Of a stretch of DNA of 60,000 nucleotides, positions 34,781 to 45,998 are shown one piece after another. The notes under the pieces are model-generated. The model did no database searches. It was not told the DNA's origin and was given only the letters and a program-made list of their open reading frames with translations. The DNA is from Strigamia acuminata. Taxonomy: Eukaryota > Arthropoda > Chilopoda > Geophilomorpha > Linotaeniidae. The DNA is taken from contig OX442317.1 of NCBI GenBank assembly GCA_949358305.1, positions 4,098,186 through 4,158,185 on the forward strand. The letters run 5' to 3'. Made by a program: the position numbers and the translations under genes. Within the stretch, counting starts at the first letter, position 1, and each line of letters starts with the position of its first letter.

Positions 34781-35110
34781 AGAATGAGGTTAAAAAAATT
34801 GCATTTTCAAGTAGACAAAATGCATTTTCAGTCTAAAAAATGCATTAGTAGTCTAAAAAATTCATTTTCAGTCTAAAAAATGCATTAGCAGTCTAAAAAC
34901 TGCATTAGCAGTCTAAAAAATGCATTTTTAGTCTAAACAATGCATTTTTAGTCTAAAAAAATGTATTTCCAATCTAAAGTATGCAGATTTGGAAGGAAAA
35001 ATGCATTTGCAGGCTGGAAAATACATTTTTAGGTTAAAAATTGCATTTTCGGGTGAAAAAAAATGCATTTTCGGGTGAAAAAAAATGCATTTTTAGGCAC
35101 AAAAAAAAAT
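34780..35110. repeat. Minisatellite, about 20-bp unit (aaaaaatgcattttcagtct)
   Basis: About 14 degenerate copies of gtctaaaaaatgcattttca with variants (attagca, atttta, gggtgaaaa). Intergenic; no gene on either side within 1 kb. Confidence 0.92.
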
Positions 35111-36318
35111 TATTTTTGAAGAAAAATATGCTTTATTAAACAACAACCAAAACATGCATTTTTATGTTTAAAAGATTTAGCTGGAATGTCATACCCCCCG
35201 TATTGTGGAATGTAAAACTAATCCTGCTCTTTTATTACCACTTGTAAGGTCATCTTAATTCATATTTAATATCAATTACCAAACATTTAAAAAAATAATC
35301 TAACTTTTAATTCGAAAAGATTACAAATTCATATAAAAACATCCCCAAAACTGACCAACTTCAACTTCCACACATGCCAATGTGGACAAAATCCCAACTA
35401 ATCCAACCCCCAAAAAAAAACAATCAAAACAAAACTAACAAGTAAATATAAAAAAACCAAGTTTTTGGAAAAAAGCTTTTATATTGGTGCTTCAAATCGC
35501 CGCCAGAGTGCGCTACTATCGCAGATTGTTTCGTCACCATGCCAAAAGACGTTTTAAAGCAAAACTATTTCTTAACAACATTAAAAAACAAAACATACGG
35601 GCAGATAAGAATTTTATTTTAACCAGGTTTAGCTCGGTTTCAGAATTTAACGAATCCTTTTCGACACAGAAACAATCCGAAAAAGCATCGGGGCGAACAT
35701 TTCGGCCTCCATTATAGTATACCGGTTCCGCCAGATGGCCCTAGCAACACCGGAAGTTGAAATAAACAAACAAACACACAAACATTCAAGTCAAGTTAAA
35801 TAAAAGCGTTTAAAAATAAAAACGCACCATCCCACGCGATTAAACGACATTTTAATCCCACCAACCACTGGCAAACGACATCGAACGTCGACCTTGATAA
35901 CATAATTCAACATCCATTCATCCATTCAACAATGCCGTCGCCACTAGCAATCTGTTTTTAGTCTCGTTTCGTTGGCACCTTCTCAATGCCGACTGACTGA
36001 AGCTGAAGCTCAACCGAAATCGCGTGGGCTTTTGGGCAAAGCACGACGGGTAGACGGGTGTACCATCCTTGGATTGGACCGGCTCACATTCACGCACACA
36101 CTCGCTCGCATTTCCTCCGCGCCATTTTGCGCTATTGTTGCCGCTCAAGTGGCGCCCTCCTCCGCCTCGAAGTAATCTCATCACGTGATTGAATTGAAAC
36201 GGGAACTCAGCTGATGAGCCGAGCCACCGCGTGTGCGTGTGTCTCGAAACCGGACCGCTTCGACCTTCCACACAATTTAATGACGTCACCCGAGCGTTTA
36301 ATTTGACACGACCCACCG
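35111..36318. other. Intergenic DNA upstream of the Ly6-type gene
   Basis: An open frame of 77 codons (35484-35717, basic) has no recognisable domain or splice partner. 35918-36310 is GC-richer and may hold the promoter or 5' UTR of the gene at 36319. Nothing further is supported. Confidence 0.4.
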
Positions 36319-37422
36319 ATGGATTCAACGTGTCTCCTCATCGTAGCAGTGTTGACATCGTTACCATCAAGTAAGCGCTTTGCTTTTCCCGTTTTAACGC
36401 AACACCGCGTGACGTCATCGCCTTTCTATTCACCCAGTCACGTGTCGAGGGTTCAGTTGTTACGTCTGCATGTGGGCGAATAACAATGACACTTGTGGGG
36501 ACGCTGGTTTCGCATTGACACCTGAACAGGACGACCATTACGCCATTAACTGCTCGGTTTGCTATAAAATGGTGCAATACAATGCCAAAGGTATGTGTCT
36601 TCCCATTGTTTCGATGCAGGACCGTCGACAGTGTAGAAATCAGGGCGAAAGTTAGCCGGAAACTCTCCGGAATGTCATACCGGTAAAAAATTTGGAAACG
36701 GACATTTTAATTTTAATATCGGCGCAGGTATCGGTGTCGGCCGATGTTCGGTATCGGCGATACTGCAAAATATCGATATCGGTCAAAGTTTTAAGTTCTG
36801 CGACGTCGGAGATTATCCGAGACAGTCTTATAATTACTCCCTGGGAGTGCTTGAAATAAACTACCGTATTTTACCGAATAAGAGTCGCCCTCGAATTGTA
36901 GCCGCCCTCGAATAGTAGCCGCGGCCGAGATAGGCGACTTGATATAAGAGCCGCCCTCGAATAGTAGCCGCGGCTATATACGTTCAATGGACGTAACAGT
37001 AAGAAATTGGCCACTATTTAAAATAAGAGCCGCCCCCGAATTGGAGCCGCCCCCGAATTAAAGCCGCAGCTCGTAGTGGCAGTTTTGAATAAGAGCCGCG
37101 GCTCTTATTTGGTAAAATACGGTAAACTAAACTAATGTATTAGGGGCGATGTTTGTCTGTCGGCGGCCCTGGTTTCGAGCTATTGTTGCGGATTTGTGAT
37201 GGTATGCGATTAATTCACGCAGGTGCGAAATCGAAAATCTTGCGGGGATGCGGCAAGAGCGAGTGGGCGTACGAACCCATCTGTCAGTCGCTCAAATACC
37301 TCAAAGGTCTGTCTACACAGGTGTGCGCGTGCACTTCCGATTACTGCAATAACTCTTGGCGTCAATATTTGTCTTTCGTCACCGTTTTGTTTACCACCGT
37401 TTTCCTACACGTTTTTCATTGA
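36319..37422 (+). CDS. Ly6/uPAR (quiver-like) GPI-anchored protein, 3 exons
   Basis: Exon 1 (36319-36370) encodes the signal peptide MDSTCLLIVAVLTSLPS. Exon 2 (36438-36590) gives ITCRGFSCYVCMWANNNDTC and later INCSVCYKMVQYNAK. Exon 3 (37223-37422) gives RGCGKSEWAYEPIC, VCACTSDYCNNS and a hydrophobic C-terminus ending LFTTVFLHVFH. The CxC...DxCN end followed by a hydrophobic tail is the signature of three-finger Ly6 domains with a GPI-anchor signal. The spacing resembles the invertebrate quiver/sleepless group, which modulates ion channels and receptors; that role is inferred. The large second intron contains a MITE. Confidence 0.87.
36863..37125. mobile_element. MITE with taccgtattttac termini in Ly6-gene intron
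   Basis: The left end taccgtattttaccgaataa is the near-perfect complement of the right end ttatttggtaaaatacggta. The interior has repeated gagccgcc(c)ccgaatt and tagccgcggc motifs. About 260 bp. Confidence 0.85.
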
Positions 37423-37604
37423 CTTTAGTCGTTTTTATTATGATTTTTTCTTTTTTTTTCGATACACGATTGAATTTTATTTTTTAATTTCCACGCAACA
37501 ATTTATGTAAATAAAAAGAGGCGAGAAAGAAAGGAAGGAAAAAAAAAATAACAATAATAAAAAAGATAATTTGAGATTTGATTGTCGAGTTCTTTATGGC
37601 CCCA

Positions 37605-40600
37605 TTAAATACAATGGAAGTCAAAATCCAAAGGTCGATCAGGGGTCAAATTGAGTCGCATCACCATGCCAACCGGAGCCGGGTTCACGGGTTCGATTCG
37701 GTATTGTTGGATCAACTCAAAGGGTTAACAAAACGGTCAATTATTTAAAGAAAAAAAAAATTTTAATTTTTTTTTTATATACTTACTTTAGTGAGAAATA
37801 ATTTTATTTCTTGCTCGGCCAAGCGTCGTCCGGGACACATTCGGAGCCCCATGCCGAACGGCAGCGACGCGAAGGGGTGCGGAAGGGTTTTGGACGGTTC
37901 ACGGAGCCAGCGGTCGGGATTAAAGCGGAGAGGATCCGGGAAGAATTGAGGTTGATGACAAATGACCGGATGACAGCCGAGGAGGATGCTGTTGGCCGGT
38001 AGGTGGTGCTTATTGATGGTTATGTCCCGTGGGATAATGCGCGCTGAAGCCACTGCTGTGGGACTGAGTCTGGCAAATTCGAGATCGGATGATGAGCGTT
38101 TGTTGTGTTGAATTGTTTATGTTTGTTGGGTGGTAAATGAATTGATGATGATGTAATCATTATGTTTTGTGGAGGGAAAAAAAAATTGAAGGTTGGAAAA
38201 GCGGTTTTGTTCTTTAAGGAAGGGAGGAGAAAAAAGTTGTAATTACATGTAATTAAGTTGTTTTTAGAGATAAATATAACCTTGAAATGTAACATGAGTT
38301 TGGAACGGCAGTAAAATACGTTGCTATAAGAAATCGAGTGTTGTTGTAAAGATTTTATAACTTTCAAGTGTTTTGTATGCGGCCGTAATCCAATTGGAGT
38401 GTGATAACATTAAAACACTCCTTTTCATTCATTGGACGCCATGTTGGATTTTTTTTTTCTTTTTTTTTTCAAAAAAGTTTTTATTTTTATTTTTTGAATT
38501 AAATTTGACGCCATTTTTTTTTTTTTTTTTTTTTTTTTGAAATTTAAAAAAATTTAAAAAATCCAAAATGGCAGCACAATTTATTTTGATGATTTTTTTT
38601 TATTTTAAACTTCTTTCGGCACGAGTGATTCCGAAAGATTGTAACGGAAATGCGTGACGGAAGGAGTATGGCACTGACACCGACAACAGTAACTACAGTC
38701 GAAACTCTTTATAACGGATCGCAAGGGACCGGGAAAATTGATTCGTTATAATGAAAATATTTAACAATTTTAACAATTCGTTATATCGATAATTCGTTAT
38801 ATCGCGATTCGTTATAAAGAGTTTCGACTGTATTGACTTGTGTGTAGTGATTCTAATTGGTTTACCGCATATTATTGTTACTGTATGTTTCTAGGATACT
38901 GAAAAATGGGTGTTATGAGGAACAGCTGACCAAAAGGATGAGTCTGGGTCAGTTCTTATGTCAAATGATTGGAGTGTAGCGTGGAACACTTCAGTGTGGG
39001 ACTATATTTGCATCTGACTACGGAAGCAGAACGAAAGAAAGCATGCTACAGCCAATAAGATAAGACAAAAACTTCAGCCAAAAGAGTAGCGGAACAAAAC
39101 TTCTTTTAACCCAGTGATCCCCAAACTTTTTTGGCTCACGATACACTAATGCTGGGCGCACACATACCACAATTTTGCATCGCCCTGTGAATCGCGCGCT
39201 ATGCTACACACATTTAGCTATTCCAGCTTTGCTATTTCAATGTTATGAAGCGCTTGGCGACAGGGGGCTCTGACCAATGAAATTACAGACGCAAACCAGG
39301 AATGACTAATTCATACTAACCATATCGCGACTAAATAAGTGCCCAATTGCCCATCACATTAAAAAAACCAGTTAAGGTGAGGTTCACGGGGGAAAGGGGG
39401 TCAAGGGGGCACTGGCCCCCCTTGTTAAAAAAAATACCCAAGAACATGTGAAAAACCAAGATACAGCATTAGTCACTTCTGGCTGAGGAGCCCTCTGTCC
39501 CTAATGCCTACTTTGTTTTAGACTCCCCCGATTACGTCAAGAAGTTTCACTTCTACCGTGTGGTCTTAAACACTAGGTGCGTTCAATCTGCTAGTAGAAA
39601 GTCACTTAACTGACTTAACTGCCTTTCAGAGGGCGGAAGTGACGATAATTACGTAACATTTTGACCAAGTAAAGTCACCTAAGTGATTTTCAGGAAAGTA
39701 ACTGGAAATTTCCTTTTCCACCTTTTAAAAGTCACTTATGTGCGTGCGCTTGCGCATTGTACATTTAACAAAGCTACAGTGGCAGCCATTTTGTTCTCGA
39801 TGGAAATGGAAGTCTGGTGGTAAGTAAGTGCATTCAATGAAAAGTGACTTTGAGGAAAGGAAGGAAAGTGAAAGTCACTTCTTCTAACTCAGATTGAACG
39901 CACCTACTTTCTTTTTACCTGAGGGTCTCTCGAACGGTTGCATGAAGGTATTGGCAATCGTCGAGTTGTTTTGGAGTTTTAGGCGCTACTCTAGTCACTT
40001 CGTCCCTCAGTTTATCTTGGCACTCTTTGTTATTGGACAGATAATGGAGCGCCATGATAATGGCGGTTGCCGTCTGGGAAATGAAAGTGTAAAATATGAA
40101 TAAAATTGAATGGGGGAAAAAATTGATGATTCGCTTAACTGCGTCGATCCCGCCTTGAAACAATTCGTTAACGAGCAAAGAGACGTCGAGCGGATGCAGA
40201 TCCGACTCGAACAGAGACTTTAAGAAAACATGTTTATCAGAATTTCTCACGTTTCGTTTCGCCTTCTCCATGTGAGTAACACTGCACCTGAGCGAGAAAA
40301 TGATGCGATAAGAAATGAAGATTAATGGCGCTGACAAGCGAAAAACCACATGCAGCGAATTTCACAAATTCATCTAACACGCGGAGTCGGACAGAAAAAT
40401 TAAAAACTGCGCGGCTCCGCACGTTAAATGGAAGAAGACAAAAATGGCCGAATAACTTGTTCTAGTTTTCGGGATTTTTTTCCGTCTTTTGGCGGCTTTT
40501 CGAGGCCGATTTGGTGAAATCCGACGAATGTGTACAATGGTAATAAATCTTTTAGTTTTATTTTTTTTTTAACTGCCAAAGATAATCTTGGGTTTGCTCC

Positions 40601-42311
40601 AGGTTCCGATACGACGCGGTTTTGACGATCTTCCACCAGGGTGGGCTCAGCATTGTTCGGCCCATGGCGTCGAGAGTTCGGGTTACATTTTCGGCGAGAA
40701 CGAGAGCATTTTTCGATTGTTTTCCGAAGCAGCCGAGCCGTTGTCCAAAACAAACAAAACCGATCGCTGAAAAGTTGTGAAATAAATATAGACATTTTAT
40801 TTGCTTAACTGGTACTTGCTACATTTCGTACATTCTTGCGCGTATAAGTAAAGATGGGGCAGCAGATTTCGCACTCGGCCATCCTTGTCCCGCAATTGGT
40901 CCAAATATCCAACGAAATCTCGCGCGATCAACTCGTGACTATCGAAGTACGAGTGAACGGTGGGAAACCTCAATAGAATCTGAACGTGTTTTCTTAGGCT
41001 TAACCAAGAAGGCCCATTTCTACAATTTTTTTTTTTAAAATAAATTAAATAAGTAAATAAATAAATAAATAAATCTGCGCGACTGGTTTCAATATGATTA
41101 GGCCACGTAACAATATTTTCCAGCATACGTGGCTCTGGTTTTTAACACCTTTTTGATTTGTTTACGAAGTTGAGCCTTTGCGGCCATTCCACGTTTGTTT
41201 ATTCACAAAGAAGCAAGCAGTCGTGCACATCTCTTTAAATCAGGGGTGTACATAAAATATACTGACACCAACAATAGCTAATGAGCAAAAAGAAAAGGTC
41301 TGTGCATAATTTTCTTGATATACACCACCACAAAAACAAAAAGTCCTTGCGTAATAGTCCTAATTTTAATGGTATTTGCTGTCTACAGAAAACAAACACT
41401 AAAATCTGAAGAAAAAAAAATTTTATCGAGTGTGTTGGGCCGCCCATTGGACACCCATGCTTTAAATGAATTCAACGACCCTCCAGGAAGAGAATTCGAG
41501 ACTCCCATCCCAACAATACAAAACAACAATTACAATAAACAAAACGCCGTTGCCAAAACATGCTAATAGGCCTAAAATAATAGGCCTAACATTGGCCTCA
41601 AATCAAACTAAGGCGTTTTAATTTCTTTTAAAGTAGAAGTCGCCCACAAAGCATGCGTGGAATAAGAATTAAAATTTAAAAAAAAATTGTCATAAATTAT
41701 GTATAATGTACAATAAAAAATCACAAAACCAACGGGCAAATCTCGTGGAATCCCGTGTAAATAAATCCCGTGAAAATAAATCCTTTGTAGAATATGAATA
41801 TTTCGCGATATTCCAAAAAGGGTTTATTCATCGGTTTTATTTTATTTTATTTTATTTTATTTTATTTGTTTTGTCTTGTTTCGTTTTGTTTTTTTCATAT
41901 TTTTCTTTCTTTAATTCGAAGAACAAGATACAGAGCACTTACTCTGTAACCAGACCCATATGTTTGTATTTATCTGGGCGAGATGCCCTGTAATGTCGGA
42001 GGACATCGAACAACGGCCTTTTTGGCGAGTTGCCTTCCCAACGGTACATAGTTTCAATGTCATCCGGATTGAACAGCAATACAAAGGGCATGCCCAAACG
42101 AAGTTGCACAACTCTGCCGTAAGTCTTGTGCAAGTGTGCGTGGGCTTCGACGAGTCTATTCACTTTATACGGCCCTACATATTTAATAAAAATTCCGTTT
42201 AGTAAAGTACGCGCCATCTAGCGACCGAGATTCCAACTTAACCGAGCGGCGAGAAGAGATGCGCGTGTCCGATAAAAGGCAGTTCACGAGGCCCTGGTAT
42301 CGTCGTCGTCG
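37605..42311 (-). CDS. Cytochrome P450, mitochondrial clade (CYP10/12/24/27/44-like)
   Basis: Exons read in order: TIPGPRELPFIGHAHLFSPL (to 42311), then GPYKVNRLVEAHAHLHKTYG, the C-helix exon with NGPSWLSLRKHVQ, WWKIVKTASYRNLEQTQDYL, an I-helix GGIDA joined to TATAIIMALHYL, the ExxR motif RETLR, and the haem loop FGMGLRMCPGRRLAEQEIKL. The last exon ends PLDFDFHCI at 37605. The PGP-x-LPFIG start, the GPYK...KTYG segment and the FxxGxRxCxGRRxAE form are those of mitochondrial animal P450s, which receive electrons from adrenodoxin and act on sterols or xenobiotics. The N-terminal targeting exon upstream of 42311 was not identified. Introns are long and hold two MITEs. Confidence 0.88.
38696..38830. 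mobile_element. pogo/Tigger-like MITE, 135 bp, in P450 intron
   Basis: TIRs cagtcgaaactctttataac and gttataaagagtttcgactg flanked by TA. The shortest of the three close copies in the window. Confidence 0.88.
39115..39140. mobile_element. hAT-type terminus fragment
   Basis: cagtgatccccaaacttttt is a typical hAT (Charlie/Tip100-type) end. I could not place the other end with confidence. Confidence 0.4.
39574..39906. mobile_element. MITE with taggtgcgttcaatctg termini, 333 bp
   Basis: taggtgcgttcaatctg and cagattgaacgcaccta are perfect inverted repeats, and agtcactt motifs recur inside in both orientations. Its right end is only 12 bp from a P450 exon border at 39919. Confidence 0.9.
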
Positions 42312-43148
42312 CTAGCAGTCGCGATGCACTATGGGAAAGAAATTTAATACTTTCCCCACCACATTTCGGCCTCAGTTTGATATCTATGTTTACGTACCTT
42401 GTAAATACCATTTTTAAGTGCAGTTCTGATTAAAATCGATCTAGAAAATTTAAAACGTGCATTTATTGGTTTATTTTTTCCAAAGGTGGTTGGTTTTTAT
42501 GGAAATTCGTTAGTTTTCCGTTTTTCTCTTCCCCTTTTCATTAGGCTCCTTTCCCATTTTCCGATTACCCTCGATCGCTAGTCCTTGGACTAACCACAAA
42601 TTAAAGGCACTTTTTATCTCGCTTTTTATAGCTGCGAGTTAAACCAATAAGTTTAAATCAGATCCAACTTTCCAACAAAGTGTAAAGTAGAAGTTTCGAA
42701 GGACAAATCCGTATTCATGTTTCTTACCTATAATAGTACGGGCCCGCACGACCTTGAACTGGATTCGGAACTAAAACCCCATTAGCATGCGATGCACATG
42801 CTTCACCGAACTAAACTGGCTCTCCTTGATAATTTAAATAATTTTTCCCAAAAAAATAAAAATAAAAAATAAAAATCGAAATAATTCTCTTTTATTTATT
42901 CACATATTTCCGTCTTTTCCGTTAATCGATCGGCATTAATCCCCTCATCACGTTTTCCAACACCCTGAGAATTTACATCCGGGACCTTGGACTTTGCTCC
43001 GCTCTGCCGACGTATAAGCCTGACGTCACACCTCGTTGTTTTGTGTGCGTTGTCGCCATTTTCTAAGCGCCTGCAATTTGTCTAAAAACATAACGGTAGG
43101 TAGACGCTGTATTCACTGATTGACCTTAAAGCGTGATAGCTAACAGTT
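42312..43148. other. Intergenic region with divergent P450 and SRSF3-like promoters
   Basis: The P450 runs leftward and the SRSF3-like gene rightward. The segment 43020-43145 (tgcgttgtcgccattttcta) likely holds the 5' UTR of the latter. No other gene seen. Confidence 0.5.
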
Positions 43149-45218
43149 ATGAGCAGTCCAAAAAGTAACGGTAAGGGGAATTTGAGATCTGATATTTTGA
43201 TTAACAGTGCCCGAAGAGCGAGAAAAACAGCGCAGTAAAATGCGCATTTAGGCCTAACCGCTAAAGCGCGCCCGCCGCAACAAAAGAAATGTTGTTTTTC
43301 CTGTTTTTCCTCTCTTCGCGCACCCCTTAATCAAATTTCTACATTCAATACGTCAATGTCGATCGATGCGGACCGAACAAGGTGTATTTAACGCATTTTT
43401 TTCATGTTTTTATCGCAGGTATGTCGCGCTACAGGGAGTGGTCGCTCGATTGCAAAGTTTACGTGGGCAATCTGGGCAGCGGCGCCGCTAAACACGAAAT
43501 CGAGTCTGCATTCGGAAAGTATGGACCTTTAAGGAATGTGTGGGTAGCGAGGAATCCTCCAGGTAATGGGTATAAAAGTAAATTAATTCCCTTTGTTTAC
43601 ATTTGCTGTATAATTAATTTTTGGCGTTGATAGGTTTCGCTTTTGTCGAGTTCGAGGACCCCAGGGACGCCGAGGACGCGGTCAGGGCACTGGACGGGAC
43701 GTATGTTGATGCCCCGCGACAGAAATCCCGAATTAAAATTTTTTTTTAATTTTTAATCGATTTTTTTTTAGACGTTTGTGCGGCACGAGAGTCCGAGTGG
43801 AAATGTCACATGGTCGGTCAAGACGTGGAGGGAGACGCGGACTGCCACCGCCACCCAGGTAAAATGAATTTAAACAGAAAAAAAATAGACGCAGGTTTAG
43901 GTTTATTTTTGTTCTATTTATTCCAAAAAAAAAAATTTATTTAAATATTTTTTTTTAATTTTTGTTTAAAAAATTAAAAAAAAATTAAAAATGGTGGTCG
44001 AATGTCCATAGAGTTGGATCAAAAGTAGTTTCCGGGAGAATTAAGTTTATTCAAAAAAATGCAGATTGATGATGATGTTAAAAAAACAATTTGTCAACAC
44101 CGAGTACCAATTACAGGGCGTTTCGTGCATCGTTGCGGCTGAGTGCAGACATCTTAAAATCAACTTTAAAGTCACTTGAAAATCTACTGCAATTCCCCTT
44201 ACAACAACTACTGCAAACTACTGCTTTCTTCACTTAAGTGGCCCGCGTCGCGAGCGTTTGATGAGCATATTCAACGCCTGCTGCAACTACCCTTGGGGGT
44301 GAGCCGTCTGGTCATAAGATTCATCACCAACCAGCGCCCCCTGGTGCCGAGCATTAACCAGACCAACTCAACCACAACCAATCAGCCCATCCTTATCAAC
44401 CAACCAACCCCACATTTTATACAAATTGGCTCATCTATCTTCTTCGGTCACAACCTTCTCAGCCAAGTTTTAAAAGACAGCCCGGAGACACATCTTGCCG
44501 ACCCCACATCACCACCTTCTTCACCTTTGTCCACCTGTAAACAGGTTGAGTTTTTTTATTAAGGCAAAAAAAATTAATTATAATTATAATGGGTAAAAAA
44601 AAAAAATATTTCTCGATTTGTGTCCTGTCTATTAATCCGACCGGTCGTGGTCACAAAATTTATTTTTTAATTTGTTTTTTTATATTTTTTAATTTTTTTT
44701 TTAATTTTTTTTTGATTTGTCCAAGTGAACGGTTGAGTGTTATGAATGTTAATTAAGTGGTGATCAAATGGTTGAGCTAATTTAATGAAATTTGATAAGA
44801 AAAAGGGGTTTTTTTAAGTTTAGATTTTTTTAAATTGTGACGTCATATTTTTTTGATGCAATCTGTTTAGCGTGGTTGCATTGCATGATAATTGGTTTTA
44901 TTCGGTTACCTCGTTAGTTAGTTGTGTAATTTTTAGATTTTTGTTTTTATTTATTTTTGTTTTATTTTTATTTTTGTTTTGTTAACATTTTTTAAATTCG
45001 TTTCTCCCCGTTTGCGGCTGCGCGTTTTTGTTTCTAACCCTCGTTTGTGCCGTTTGAGGAAATTTGGCTGATATTTTGTTTGTTTCTTTCGTGTTTGATG
45101 TTTATCAAGGTCCCGGTCACCAAGAAGGCGGTATTCACGCAGTCGCAGTCGTAGCCGAAGTCGCAGTCGCAGTCCAAGGAGAAGTATGAGCAGATCACCT
45201 TCGCGAGATCGCCGATAG
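43149..45218 (+). CDS. SR splicing factor, SRSF3-like (one RRM, short RS tail), 5 exons
   Basis: A 22-bp first coding exon (43149-43170, MSSPKSN) joins in phase to the exon at 43419 ([20 protein letters not shown]). The RRM shows RNP2 VYVGNL and RNP1 FAFVEF, plus [20 protein letters not shown] and [12 protein letters not shown], which closely follow SRSF3. There is no zinc knuckle, unlike SRSF7. The last exon encodes [20 protein letters not shown] and ends SPSRDRR at 45218. The protein is only about 130 residues, with a shorter RS tail than vertebrate SRSF3. Role: alternative splicing and mRNA export. The 1.25-kb fourth intron may contain a regulatory exon (separate entry). Confidence 0.93.
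44100..44565 (+). promoter_or_regulatory. Candidate alternative (poison) exon region in SRSF3-like intron
   Basis: Within an otherwise T/A-rich intron this block is balanced in composition, starts after a ccaattacag acceptor-like site (44115), and is rich in ctact, cttcttc and caacc motifs resembling SRSF3-type CU-rich binding sites. SR-protein genes commonly autoregulate through such exons. The block has a 128-codon open frame (44176-44562) of no known family. The assignment is inference from composition and position. Confidence 0.3.
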
Positions 45219-45998
45219 ACGTCGTTAAATGGTTATTGAGACGTTTTCATCGTGGTAAATATTTGATTTATTTATTTATTTTGTTTTTGTTTATTTATTT
45301 ATTTATTTGTTTGTTCATTTATTTATTTTTTAGATTTTTCTTTGCACGAAATCAAGATATGTCAAATTGCGCATCGATGGATAATTTTTATTTTATGAAT
45401 AAATTTTTTTTTGTTTCTTAAATTTTTTTTTTAAGTAGTTACGTGCATATTTTTATTTTGTTTCGTTCATAATTTTTTTTTTGGTTTTTTTCTTTTTTTT
45501 TCTGGAAAAAAAATGTGTGCATAAACATTTGTCACTTAATTGTATGTAATTGATAAAATATATTGTTTGCTAGAAGTGTTTTATATCGCAATTAAAAATT
45601 CATTTTTCTCAAAGTAGAAGGAATTTTAAAGTTAAAGAAAAAAAAAACTATTCATCATTACGATAATTGTGTAATACGTGTAAAAACATGGTTACAAAGT
45701 GTAATAAAAACTTCTTGAGAAAATATGACGCGACCAGTTTACTCCGCTTATCGTCAGAGGGCCTTGAGATCACGCGTACTAAGCGAGATATTGCAAGTAT
45801 GCTGTATGCCCATAGAACCTACACAATGAAACCGCAATGGTGCACAATTTGATTGAATTAACCGTCGAAATGGATCGATTATTTCCTCCAACCTACTCCC
45901 GTAAGCAAAACAATAGTTGAAACAACTTTTTTAATCGAGGGATGGGCGGTTTTCATCTCATTTCCGTTGTGTCGAAATATTAGGATAACCGCAACACG
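45219..45998. other. Intergenic DNA between SRSF3-like gene and liprin-beta
   Basis: T-rich 3' flank of the SRSF3-like gene, then the 5' region of liprin-beta. No other gene supported. Confidence 0.45.

Noticed and set aside
35484-35717. 77-codon basic ORF
   Set aside because: No signal, domain, splice partner or composition shift supports coding.
41315-41566. 83-codon ORF in a P450 intron
   Set aside because: On the opposite strand from the P450, with no domain and near low-complexity sequence; likely chance or old repeat.
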